DNA of 26,115 bases from an uncultured Candidatus Melainabacteria bacterium (GCA_937895785.1 CALBKW010000085.1:1-26115); one strand, 5' to 3'; shown: positions 15,317 to 22,364, numbered from the stretch's first letter. A program made the numbers and translations. The notes: generated by a model from the letters alone, not told the origin.

Positions 15317-16036
15317 ATGATTAAAGAAAAACTACAAAATAATATTTTTGTAATAGCCTTCAAAAACCTTCGTTGGTTTGAGTGGGTAATGTTTTTGGCA
15401 ATGGTTTTTATTGGCGCATTTTATATGCTTACTGACAAAACCCACCCACATTGGTACTTGGTTGTGAATTATATCTGTTCAATTATGGGTATTTCTTGCA
15501 TTTTCTTATGCGCTCATGCCAGTTGGCCAAAATGGATTTTTGGGATTATAAATACGGTTTTGTATTCAATAATTCTTTTCTATAACCATGTTTATGGAAC
15601 TTTTGCACTTGAAATGTTGTATTATTTGCCTTGCGGAATTGTTGGTTTGTATTTGTGGACGAAACACCTTGATAACAAAGAAAAAGACAAGTGTAAAACA
15701 CGTGTTATGAGTTGGAAACTTAGATTGTTGATGTTTGCAATCGTAATTGCAAGCTCATTAACTTTGAGATATTTTTTGGTTAAAATCGGTGGTGCAACCC
15801 CACTTTTAGATGCAATTACAGTGTCTTTGGGAATTATTGCAACATTCTATGAAATTAAACGTTATGCTGACCAATATGTATTATGGCTTATTTCCGATGT
15901 AATTGCGATTACACAATGGATTTTGTTGGGTGATGTGATTATGATTACAAAAAAATCCATTTATTTTGTAATGTCGATTATTGGCATAATTAATTGGACT
16001 TGTATGCAAAAAGAGAGAAATACAGAAAATTCATAA
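15317..16036 (+). CDS. pnuC: PnuC-family nicotinamide (ribo)side transporter
   Basis: A 239-residue membrane protein with about seven helices. PnuC family features are WPKWIFGIINTVLYSIILFY in the first half and the pseudo-symmetric DAITVSLGIIATFYEIKRYA plus DQYVLWLISDVIAITQWI in the second. Such proteins import nicotinamide riboside or a related vitamin for NAD (or, in PnuT forms, thiamine) synthesis. The specificity is not evident: no NAD or thiamine riboswitch precedes it, since it starts 2 nt after pepT. It lacks a strong Shine-Dalgarno and is probably coupled to pepT translation. Its 3' end is 34 nt from the convergent SulP gene, with no terminator visible. Confidence 0.88.
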   Translation: MIKEKLQNNIFVIAFKNLRWFEWVMFLAMVFIGAFYMLTDKTHPHWYLVVNYICSIMGISCIFLCAHASWPKWIFGIINTVLYSIILFYNHVYGTFALEMLYYLPCGIVGLYLWTKHLDNKEKDKCKTRVMSWKLRLLMFAIVIASSLTLRYFLVKIGGATPLLDAITVSLGIIATFYEIKRYADQYVLWLISDVIAITQWILLGDVIMITKKSIYFVMSIIGIINWTCMQKERNTENS

Positions 16037-16070
16037 CTTCCCAGCAGCAAATAAATACTTCAGATAACAT

Positions 16071-17675
16071 TTATGTAATATGCTTAATTGCAACATCAAT
16101 CGCATCTTTTTCCTCTTTAAATAAAGATTCTTCACCGATTTGATCAGTTATTGTATGCATTTCAATAATTTTTTCTCGGACGGTATTGTTAGTAATTACA
16201 AGGAATAATTTTATATTTTGCGATTGCAACCTTACAATAATGTCTTCTAACGCAAAGATAGCAGACATATCAAGTTCTACGTTAGAATTGTAAGTTAAAA
16301 TTATGTATTTGGTTTCTAATAACTCATCAAAATGCGATACAATTTGACTGATTGAACCGAAAAAGAATTGACCGTCTAGGTGAAGGATTCTGATTTTGTA
16401 ATGAGAATTTTGCTCAATACTAATTTCGTAATCGGAATATGTATCAAACTCTTGCTTTTCTTTAATAACAGTGCTGTCGGCAACTCTTTTTGCGTAAAGT
16501 AACGATGATAAAACAATTCCAACGCCAATTGCAAAAATTAAATTGTAAAATACTGTCAAAAGCAAAACAGTTACCAAAACGGTTAAATCATCTTTAGGTG
16601 CAAATTTCAAAATTTTTAAAACTTTAAAATCAATAATATCAAGACCAATTTTAATCAAAATACCTGCTAAAACGCAAATAGGAATTTCTACGATAAACCA
16701 ACTGAATTTTAATAAAACGATTAAAAGAAATAGTGAACTAATTATTGCAGAAAGGTTTGTTTTTGCATCGTTTTTAACCGCTGCAACACTTCTCATCGTT
16801 GCGGCAGAACCTCCCATAGAACCTGTTAGAGAGCAGATTAAATTTCCAATTCCGTGAACAAAAATTAATTGTTTAGAATTGTGCTTGTGCTTTGTTAATG
16901 AATCTATGATAACGCCTGTAAGCAAGCTTTCGCAAGTTGCTACAAAGGCTAAAGTTAATGCTAATGGAAAATATTTTGAAATTAAATCAATCGAAAAATT
17001 TGGAAGAACGAATTTCGGAAAGCTTACGCTCATCGTCGAAATTTTTGCAATATCCCAACCTAAATAATGTGTAACAACAGTCATTACCACAAGAACTAAT
17101 AACTGTACAGGAATAATTTTTGATATAAATTTTGGAGTGAAAAACAACAATAAAAGTGTTGCAACGCCTAATATTGTCGTTGGTATTCTGATTGAACTAG
17201 CTAAAGCGGGCAAATTCATTATGGTTTCAATGGTTGAAGATTTTGCTACCGCCCCTAATAAAACAGGAGCTTGTAAAATTATTATTATTAAACCGATACC
17301 GCTTAAAAACCCTGAAATTACAGGATATGGAACATATTTGATAAGTTTAGGCGCAGAGGTTAAAGAAATTAAAACCTGCAAAATTGATGCCATAACTAAA
17401 ATTAGAATTATGTCAGAAATTTTGCCAGAAGTTACGGCAAAAGCACTAGCTAAAATGATTGCAATAGGTGCTGTTGGACCTGATATGATAGGAACTTTGC
17501 TACCGGCAATCCCTACGATAAACGAAAGAATTATTGCACCCCAAATGCCCGCAGAAGCGCCAAAACCCGATGCTACACCAAAGGCAAGCGCTTGTGGTAG
17601 CGCAATGATACCAGCAATTATTGCGCCAAAAACTTCACCTTTTATGAAAGAACATTTTTTTAAAATATTTTCCAA
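16071..17675 (-). CDS. SulP-family anion transporter with STAS domain
   Basis: A 534-residue SLC26/SulP protein. The membrane domain (about 1-400) opens with GAIIAGIIALPQALAFGVAS, a family hallmark, and includes ISGPTAPIAIIL. The cytosolic STAS domain occupies about 425-534 (IRILHLDGQFFFGSISQIV, then ELDMSAIFALEDIIVRL). Substrates in the family range from sulfate to bicarbonate and dicarboxylates; nothing here fixes it, and no sulfur-assimilation genes are nearby. The start is TTG 17675, with GGAG 7 nt upstream; no better ATG exists in the first codons. A TAAAAT -10 on the - strand lies at 17709-17704. Confidence 0.93.
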   Translation of the reverse strand: MENILKKCSFIKGEVFGAIIAGIIALPQALAFGVASGFGASAGIWGAIILSFIVGIAGSKVPIISGPTAPIAIILASAFAVTSGKISDIILILVMASILQVLISLTSAPKLIKYVPYPVISGFLSGIGLIIIILQAPVLLGAVAKSSTIETIMNLPALASSIRIPTTILGVATLLLLFFTPKFISKIIPVQLLVLVVMTVVTHYLGWDIAKISTMSVSFPKFVLPNFSIDLISKYFPLALTLAFVATCESLLTGVIIDSLTKHKHNSKQLIFVHGIGNLICSLTGSMGGSAATMRSVAAVKNDAKTNLSAIISSLFLLIVLLKFSWFIVEIPICVLAGILIKIGLDIIDFKVLKILKFAPKDDLTVLVTVLLLTVFYNLIFAIGVGIVLSSLLYAKRVADSTVIKEKQEFDTYSDYEISIEQNSHYKIRILHLDGQFFFGSISQIVSHFDELLETKYIILTYNSNVELDMSAIFALEDIIVRLQSQNIKLFLVITNNTVREKIIEMHTITDQIGEESLFKEEKDAIDVAIKHIT

Positions 17676-17703
17676 TAATTTTCTCCGCTAGTTACTTAAG
17701 ACA

Positions 17704-17712
17704 ATTTTATCA
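17704..17712 (-). promoter_or_regulatory. Extended -10 of the SulP gene
   Basis: TGA precedes TAAAAT (17709-17704) on the - strand, about 29 nt upstream of the TTG start codon and upstream of GGAG. Confidence 0.5.
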
Positions 17713-17758
17713 TAACAATTTTATCAAGCCAATAAGTCAATAAAGATTAAACCTCAAT

Positions 17759-17834
17759 GTCATTACGAACTTGTTTCGTAATCGCGATATCCTTCCGAAA
17801 AAACAATGCGACCCTGAACTAAATTCAGGGCGAC
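17759..17834. repeat. Complete two-hairpin palindromic repeat
   Basis: Left palindrome 17759-17783 (GTCATTACGAAC to TTCGTAATC), 26-nt linker, right palindrome 17810-17834 (GACCCTGAA to TTCAGGGCGAC). The linker resembles that of the copy at 2814. Confidence 0.8.
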
Positions 17835-17859
17835 ATTAAATTTATATGTAAACTCTTAT

Positions 17860-17884
17860 GTCATTCTAAACTTGTTTCAGAATC
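17860..17884. repeat. Palindromic repeat unit, left-arm type
   Basis: A 25-bp unit starting GTCATTCTAAAC and ending TTTCAGAATC, 26 bp after the previous element in the SulP/pseudopilin intergenic region. Confidence 0.75.
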
Positions 17885-17917
17885 TCATCAGTTTTCCAAT
17901 AAAATATTTAATCCTCC

Positions 17918-17942
17918 ATCATACCGCACTTGTGGCAGAATT
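17918..17942. repeat. Degenerate palindromic repeat unit
   Basis: TCATACCGCACTTGTGGCAG within this stretch matches the left-arm type, but the two arms no longer pair perfectly. Confidence 0.55.
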
Positions 17943-17976
17943 TCACAACCTTTCCAACAACAAATAAACTCCCCAC

Positions 17977-18005
17977 TTGAAAAATAAAACATAGTACATT
18001 ATAAT
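17977..18005 (+). promoter_or_regulatory. Strong sigma-70 promoter of the second pseudopilin gene
   Basis: TTGAAA at 17977-17982, a 17-bp spacer and TATAAT at 18000-18005 (11 of 12 consensus). Transcription should start near 18012, followed by AAGGAG at 18016-18021 and ATG 18030. This fixes the gene start upstream of the repeat-derived segment. Confidence 0.8.
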
Positions 18006-18029
18006 AAATAAAAAATAAGGAGTATGAAA

Positions 18030-19097
18030 ATGGCTGAAAACATTATAGATAAAGTGCTTCACCTTTGCGGGGGGGGGGCAAACACTAGTAGTAGCGCCAC
18101 TTTTAGGTCTGATAAAAAGGTGTCTAATTTAATGTTTTTGTTGCGTAGAATCAATATGTCATACCGCACTTGTTGCGGTATCTTTAAAGCTATAGTAGAA
18201 AGATGCCGTAATAAATACGGCATGACGAATTATTCAACATTATGTCACCCCTTTGAGAAATCAAATAAAACCTTATGTCATGCTGAACTTTTTGACAAAG
18301 CGAACAAGCGAAAATTTGAGCTTAGTGAGCCTGTCCCTCGTGTGGCAGCATCTCTTGTTGTAGAGACCCTGAAACGAGTTCAGGGTGACATTAGTATTGG
18401 ACACACCTTCAAAAAAGCCCTAGCCTTCACGCTTGCAGAAACCCTAATCGTAATGGGTATTATTGGTGTGGTTGCAGCGTTGACAATTCCAAACTTGAAC
18501 TCATCAACTGCTGACAAAGAAAAAGTTGCTAAGGTAATGAAGATTTATTCAAATTTACAAGATGCGTTTGGCAGGGCAGAAGCTGTTTATGGTCCTGTTA
18601 ATGAGTGGTTTCAAACTGATACAACAGCTACTGCTAGAGCAACTCGTTTGGGTGAAAGATTAACTGAATTTATGAAAGTATCAAAAAATTGTTCAACCAA
18701 TAAAACGGATTGTTTTAAAAACTTTTCTACGGCTAATGAAACTAATGTTTATAAATTTATTTCTGCTGATGGAACTTCATTTGGTTTATATACAGGTTCA
18801 GAGAATAGATTTGAGAATAGGTTACTTATCTACACTGATATTGATGGTCCACAAAAGGGAGCTAGTATACAAGGAAAAGATATTTTTATATATGATTTTT
18901 CTACAGAAGCTGGACAGTTACAACTTACTCATGATGACTTTAGTTCTTATCTAACATCGTGCTCTGGTAATGGTGGTTCGGGAACCTGTACGGCATGGGT
19001 TATTGAAAATGGTAACTTAGACTACCTAAAACTTAAAAATGGAAAATGCCCAAATGGAAAAACTCTTGATGGAACAACAAATACATCTTGTAAATAA
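18030..19097 (+). CDS. Pseudopilin with a repeat-derived N-terminal extension
   Basis: A 355-residue open frame. The type IV pilin-like signal (KKALA followed by FTLAETLIVMGIIGVVAALTIP) begins only at about residue 129. Its soluble domain carries SIQGKDIF and the tail AWVIENGNLDYLK, as in the paralogue at 6655. Residues 1 to about 128 are abnormal: a usual leader is 5-30 residues, and here much of it is translated palindromic repeats (for example CHAELFDKANK), with a G10 tract at codons 14-17. ATG 18030 is supported by AAGGAG 8 nt upstream and a strong promoter; ATG 18024 is too close to it. No ATG, GTG or TTG lies in frame just before the pilin signal; ATT codons at 18390 and 18396 are the only near options. 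The gene may be phase variable, or disrupted by insertions and translated poorly. Confidence 0.7.
   Translation: MAENIIDKVLHLCGGGANTSSSATFRSDKKVSNLMFLLRRINMSYRTCCGIFKAIVERCRNKYGMTNYSTLCHPFEKSNKTLCHAELFDKANKRKFELSEPVPRVAASLVVETLKRVQGDISIGHTFKKALAFTLAETLIVMGIIGVVAALTIPNLNSSTADKEKVAKVMKIYSNLQDAFGRAEAVYGPVNEWFQTDTTATARATRLGERLTEFMKVSKNCSTNKTDCFKNFSTANETNVYKFISADGTSFGLYTGSENRFENRLLIYTDIDGPQKGASIQGKDIFIYDFSTEAGQLQLTHDDFSSYLTSCSGNGGSGTCTAWVIENGNLDYLKLKNGKCPNGKTLDGTTNTSCK
18069..18078 (+). repeat. G10 homopolymer tract
   Basis: Ten consecutive G, in frame (as GGG GGG GGG G) 39 nt after the predicted start codon at 18030. It is the only long G or C run in an AT-rich window. Such tracts are typical slipped-strand phase-variation sites. 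A sequencing or assembly length error is the main alternative. Confidence 0.75.
18158..18226. repeat. Complete two-hairpin palindromic repeat inside a reading frame
   Basis: Left palindrome 18158-18182 (GTCATACCGCAC to TGCGGTATC), 19-nt linker, right palindrome 18202-18226 (GATGCCGTAA to TACGGCATGAC). It is read through in the pseudopilin frame without a stop codon. Confidence 0.8.
18277..18389. repeat. Long two-hairpin palindromic repeat inside a reading frame
   Basis: Left palindrome with expanded loop (GTCATGCTGAAC at 18277 to GGCAGCATC near 18352) and compact right palindrome 18365-18389 (GACCCTGAAA to GTTCAGGGTGAC). The expanded loop is the reverse-complement relative of the one at 2814-2929. 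It ends about 20 nt before the pilin signal codons. Confidence 0.8.
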
Positions 19098-19113
19098 AAT
19101 TAGTTAATATGGC

Positions 19114-19149
19114 TAATGCGCGAGCCGAAGGCTCGCGCATTACTTTTTT
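19114..19149 (+). terminator. Terminator after the pseudopilin gene
   Basis: A 13-bp perfect stem (TAATGCGCGAGCC / GGCTCGCGCATTA) with GAA loop, then C and T6. It starts 16 nt after the stop codon; the tail adjoins the next promoter. Confidence 0.9.
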
Positions 19150-19157
19150 GCTATAAT
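19149..19157 (+). promoter_or_regulatory. Extended -10 box, probable leaderless start
   Basis: TGC then TATAAT (19152-19157), 6 nt before ATG 19164. It begins directly after the terminator T-run. Confidence 0.65.
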
Positions 19158-19163
19158 GTCTTT

Positions 19164-19961
19164 ATGAAATATATTATTTTATCAGTAATCTTTTTATTTT
19201 TAATAATTTGGTCATTTTTTATTGAACCCAAAATGCTTAAAGTTACGGAATTTACTATAAATGATGAGGATTTAAGCGGTTTAAAGGTTGTTTTTGCGGG
19301 CGATTTGCATATTAGACCTAACCAAGAAAAAAGATTGATTGAGATTATTGAAAAAATTAATGCGCAAAACCCTGATATAATTCTTTTTGCTGGTGATTTT
19401 GCAGCAGGGCATGACTTGAAATCTTCTTTAAATTTTGAAGTTTACGCAAACCATTTAAAGGATTTGCGCGCAAAATATGGCATTTATAGCGTTATGGGAA
19501 ATCACGATTATTGGGCAGATTATGACGATATAAAAGAAATGCTTGAAGGTGTTGGAATAAAGGTTTTGGCAAATAGCAACGAACCTTTGACACTTGATAA
19601 TAGCAAAACTATTTATATTGCGGGTGTGGACGACTTGCAAACAAAGACTCCTGATGTAGAAGAAGCATTGAAGGGTACAGAAAATAATCCGACGATATTT
19701 CTAACTCATTCGCCAGATATTTTTGTAGAAGTTCCAAAGGGTAATGTAAAATTGACTTTGGCAGGACATGTTCATGGCGGACAAATCCGTATTCCATTTA
19801 TTGGAGTATTAATAATTCCGTCAAAATATGGCGATAAATATTCACATGGATTGATAGAAGAAGATGGGCAACGAATGATAGTTACAAAAGGTGTAGGAAC
19901 AAGCATTTTGCCAGTGAGATTTAATTGTATACCTGAGATAGTTGTAATTAATTTTAAATAA
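19164..19961 (+). CDS. YkuE/LpxG-like metallophosphoesterase
   Basis: A 265-residue calcineurin-like phosphoesterase with an N-terminal membrane anchor (residues 2-17, KYIILSVIFLFLIIWS). The dimetal site is complete: FAGDLHIR (DxH), FAGDFA (GDxx), VMGNHDYW (GNHD), THSPD, and AGHVHGGQIRIP (GHxH). This arrangement is shared by YkuE-type enzymes and by LpxG, which hydrolyses UDP-2,3-diacylglucosamine in lipid A synthesis, so an envelope-lipid substrate is possible but not shown. The extension to 19116 is rejected: it would run through the terminator hairpin, while TATAAT ends 6 nt before ATG 19164. Confidence 0.88.
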   Translation: MKYIILSVIFLFLIIWSFFIEPKMLKVTEFTINDEDLSGLKVVFAGDLHIRPNQEKRLIEIIEKINAQNPDIILFAGDFAAGHDLKSSLNFEVYANHLKDLRAKYGIYSVMGNHDYWADYDDIKEMLEGVGIKVLANSNEPLTLDNSKTIYIAGVDDLQTKTPDVEEALKGTENNPTIFLTHSPDIFVEVPKGNVKLTLAGHVHGGQIRIPFIGVLIIPSKYGDKYSHGLIEEDGQRMIVTKGVGTSILPVRFNCIPEIVVINFK

Positions 19962-19976
19962 ATTTAAAAAATCATG

Positions 19977-20005
19977 TTGACATAAAAAAACTTTTTAGGT
20001 ATATT
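19977..20005 (+). promoter_or_regulatory. tRNA-Val promoter
   Basis: TTGACA at 19977-19982, 17-bp spacer, TATATT at 20000-20005. The tRNA begins 22 nt after the -10 box. Confidence 0.82.
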
Positions 20006-20026
20006 AAATATACAAACGCAATAGAT

Positions 20027-20102
20027 GGGCGTTTAGCTCAGTTGGTAGAGCGCTTCCCTTACAAGGAAGATGTCGGGAGTTCGAGCCTCTCAACGCCCAC
20101 CA
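20027..20102 (+). tRNA. tRNA-Val(UAC)
   Basis: The acceptor stem GGGCGTT (20027-20033) pairs with AACGCCC (20092-20098), followed by discriminator A and encoded CCA. D-arm AGCTCAGTTGGTAGAGC and T-arm GGGAGTTCGAGCCTC are standard. The anticodon loop CTTACAA gives TAC (20060-20062), so it reads valine codons GUA and probably others. The last 13 bases plus CAT are duplicated at 20415-20430. Confidence 0.97.
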
Positions 20103-20103
20103 T
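20088..20103 (+). repeat. Direct repeat, copy 1 (tRNA 3' end)
   Basis: TCTCAACGCCCACCAT, spanning the 3' acceptor strand, CCA and one flanking base. An identical 16-bp copy lies 327 bp downstream. Confidence 0.85.
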
Positions 20104-20137
20104 AAAAGACCGGATAACTGATGTTATTCGGTCTTTT
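20104..20137 (+). terminator. Terminator after tRNA-Val
   Basis: A 15-bp stem with one G-T pair (AAAAGACCGGATAAC / GTTATTCGGTCTTTT) and TGAT loop, ending in a short T-run. It begins directly after the encoded CCA. Confidence 0.85.
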
Positions 20138-20414
20138 ATTATGAGTTTTATAGAGCGAGAACTCCACAAAGCGGAGCTTTGTTTTAGGAGTTCGGCGCGA
20201 GTGAGCAGAGGGCGAAGACTTGAATATTTTGAAAAACAAAAAAGTTTTGAAAAATATTCAAGCGCAGACCCGTTTAACGCGAACGAGCAAGACAAGCCTC
20301 TCTGCAGATTCGAAAGATTTGAGAGGTATCTCACATCCCGAAGTTTTGCTAAAGCAAAACGGGAGTTCTCTTCCCACCAAAATATGACATTTAGTCATAT
20401 TTTGTCGTGACCCT
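20138..20414. other. Hairpin-dense segment between two copies of the tRNA 3' end
   Basis: I see no gene here. The open frames on both strands are continuations of the tRNA. Several inverted repeats are visible: ACAAAGC/GCTTTGT at 20166-20182; CTTGAATATTTT/AAAATATTCAAG around 20219-20261; GTTTTGC/GCAAAAC at 20343-20360; and CAAAATATGAC/GTCATATTTTG at 20378-20404. Base composition is richer in G+C than the neighbours. The stretch CGGGAGTTCTCTTCCCACCA at 20359-20378 resembles a deleted tRNA T-arm plus CCA. It may be a small element inserted at the tRNA, or the remains of decayed tandem tRNA genes. Confidence 0.5.
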
Positions 20415-20430
20415 TCTCAACGCCCACCAT
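20415..20430 (+). repeat. Direct repeat, copy 2 (displaced tRNA 3' end)
   Basis: Identical to 20088-20103 (TCTCAACGCCCACCAT). Not part of a foldable tRNA here; it is preceded by GTCGTGACCC and followed by T4 and a terminator. Confidence 0.85.
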
Positions 20431-20435
20431 TTTTA

Positions 20436-20464
20436 GAAAAAGAGCCTTTAATGACTCTTTTTTC
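20436..20464 (+). terminator. Terminator after the displaced tRNA 3' end
   Basis: GAAAAAGAG (20436-20444) pairs with CTCTTTTTTC (20455-20464) across a 10-nt loop, with T6 within the 3' arm. It could be the original tRNA-Val terminator, moved away by an insertion. Confidence 0.65.
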
Positions 20465-20542
20465 TTGCCCTGATTTGATTTTAAAAGTTCGATTATTTTG
20501 AGTATTGAATTGCGAGAGTTCCATAATACAAAAATTTTGTTT

Positions 20543-20548
20543 TATAAT
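20543..20548 (+). promoter_or_regulatory. -10 box, probable leaderless start
   Basis: TATAAT at 20543-20548 ends 6 nt before ATG 20555. No clear -35 and no Shine-Dalgarno. Confidence 0.55.
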
Positions 20549-20554
20549 TGAAGA

Positions 20555-22222
20555 ATGGAAAAGACACAGAAGATTAAACATTATATTATTTTGGCTTTAA
20601 TTTTGATTTTTGGGCTTGTGATTAGGCTTTCTAATCTCGAAAAACCGACGGGCGGTTTGTGGCACGATGAAGCCACTGCGTACGCGATTGCAAGCGCTTT
20701 GCCTGATTTGAGTTTTAACTTTCATAGATTTTTAATCTTTCCATTATATTTTATTTTCTACAAATTATGGATAACTGTTTTTTCTAATTCTGATTTTGCA
20801 ATTCGCTTGATGTCAGTGTTTTTCGATATATTAGCGATAATTACTACATATTTTGCTGGCATGCAAATTACAAAAAATTTGAAATTTGAAAACTTAAAAT
20901 ATAGAACAGGACTGATTTTTGCACTTCTTTATGCTATAAATTCTTCATTTATTTACTACGCACAAGAGGCGAAATTCTACTCTATGACTTTCTTTTTAAT
21001 TAGTTTAACAACGCTAACGTTTTTAAAATTAATTGAAAATTTTGATAAAAAATCTCTAATTTTCTTTGTTATTTCAAGTGTTTTAATGCTTTATACTCAA
21101 ACAACACTCGTTGTAATAACGATTTTGTTCACAATTTTAGCGTTTTCCTTTGCTATAAAGACTAAAAAGTTGGATATTTTGTTTGTTTTGGCGAATTTAT
21201 TAGTATATTTACCTTTGATAATATTTTTAATTATTGAAAAAAACTATTTTTCAGGGAATTTCGACATAGTTCATTTTGATAATTCGTTTATTTTGATAAT
21301 GCTTCAAAACTGGTTCAGTCCTGTATTGACATGCTTACAAAATAATATGCCAAATTATAAAATGTTGTTTATGTTATTTTTTATAAGTCCAAAATTTTGG
21401 TTTAGCATATTATTCCCAATATTCTTCATGATTACAGTTTTTGTTTTGGCATTAAAAAATAATAAAATTTTACGATTTTTGGCAATAATTCCGATATTTT
21501 TTGTTGCTTTTCATATAATTCTTTCTCAAACAGAATTTTACAGCGCGAATATTCGTTATACATTAATAGTTTTGCCAATTGTATTGATGATTTCAGGGGT
21601 TTATATCGCACAAAATCTTGATAAAAAGTCAATGAAAATATTTTTGACAATTTTTATTTTGGCAAATTTGTCGATTTTATTCTCTCCTTATAGTGCAACA
21701 AAAATTCAAAGACCTTTTGGATACAAGGTTTTAGCTGATACTCTAATTAAAAATGATATAAATTCAAATTATAATTTTATTATGCCATTTAGCGAAAAAT
21801 TGGTTGAAAAATATTATAAAATTAACGGTCGAGCAGAAAGTTTTTATATGCTTAATGCTGTTAATGCGCAAAAAACGTACCTTACAGATAAAGAAATTGA
21901 AGAAATTTCTAAAAAACACAACATGGTTGAAAATTATAAACGATACTTGTTGTCAGATAAAATTACAAAAGAGTTTTCTGATTATGTTCTAACCCATTAT
22001 GCAAAAAATTCTAAAAATATTGTTTTGGTTATTGATAAAGGTATTTGTATGTTTTCAAATAAGGATATGCAATCAATTTTGAATAATGGTGGAACTGTTC
22101 CAATTCAGTTTATGCGTTTGTCAAAGCTTAATAATGATTTAATTTCTGTATTAAGCGCTAATTATAAAGTTCAAAAACACGTTCTTGACGGTAATTGGGA
22201 AATTTTTGTGTTTGAAAAATAG
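20555..22222 (+). CDS. GT-C type membrane glycosyltransferase (GT39/ArnT-like)
   Basis: A 555-residue protein with about 10-12 membrane segments over the first 400 residues and a soluble C-terminal domain. The first periplasmic loop carries GGLWHDEATAYAIA, with Asp38-Glu39 as the acidic pair of GT-C enzymes that use polyprenyl-phosphate sugars. YYAQEAKFYSMTFF in a later loop is also typical. Such enzymes glycosylate proteins or lipids on the outer face of the inner membrane. The acceptor is unknown. Base composition is like its neighbours. No terminator is evident downstream. Confidence 0.85.
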   Translation: MEKTQKIKHYIILALILIFGLVIRLSNLEKPTGGLWHDEATAYAIASALPDLSFNFHRFLIFPLYFIFYKLWITVFSNSDFAIRLMSVFFDILAIITTYFAGMQITKNLKFENLKYRTGLIFALLYAINSSFIYYAQEAKFYSMTFFLISLTTLTFLKLIENFDKKSLIFFVISSVLMLYTQTTLVVITILFTILAFSFAIKTKKLDILFVLANLLVYLPLIIFLIIEKNYFSGNFDIVHFDNSFILIMLQNWFSPVLTCLQNNMPNYKMLFMLFFISPKFWFSILFPIFFMITVFVLALKNNKILRFLAIIPIFFVAFHIILSQTEFYSANIRYTLIVLPIVLMISGVYIAQNLDKKSMKIFLTIFILANLSILFSPYSATKIQRPFGYKVLADTLIKNDINSNYNFIMPFSEKLVEKYYKINGRAESFYMLNAVNAQKTYLTDKEIEEISKKHNMVENYKRYLLSDKITKEFSDYVLTHYAKNSKNIVLVIDKGICMFSNKDMQSILNNGGTVPIQFMRLSKLNNDLISVLSANYKVQKHVLDGNWEIFVFEK

Positions 22223-22364
22223 CCTTTTTAATTTTATATCTCCTTAACCTTTTCATAACATTTTGCCCTAAAAGTTAAGACTTTGTTAATTCTGACGATT
22301 TTTTGAAAAAAAGAGTTATAACGTAAGTGTAAGGAATGAAAGATAAAAATCGGAGGTATTAAAA

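Noticed and set aside
17137..17691. 184-codon + strand frame antisense to the SulP gene
   Set aside because: Shadow of a strongly supported transporter; its composition mirrors hydrophobic codons and it has no ribosome binding site.
17756..18390. CRISPR-like array, because of several 25-bp repeats in one region
   Set aside because: The repeats are hairpins of varying arm sequence with irregular spacing and opposite orientations, there are no uniform spacers, and no cas gene is in the window.
20042..20410. Open frames on both strands across tRNA-Val and the segment after it (+ 20042-20410; - 20059-20334, ending VERLELPTSSL)
   Set aside because: They read through the tRNA and its terminator. 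The VERLELPTSS string is a common artefact of translating a tRNA gene backwards. There is no ribosome binding site.
22223..22364. CIRCE element expected upstream of Hsp20
   Set aside because: No TTAGCACTC / GAGTGCTAA pair or close variant is present; only a weak TATAAC box can be offered.
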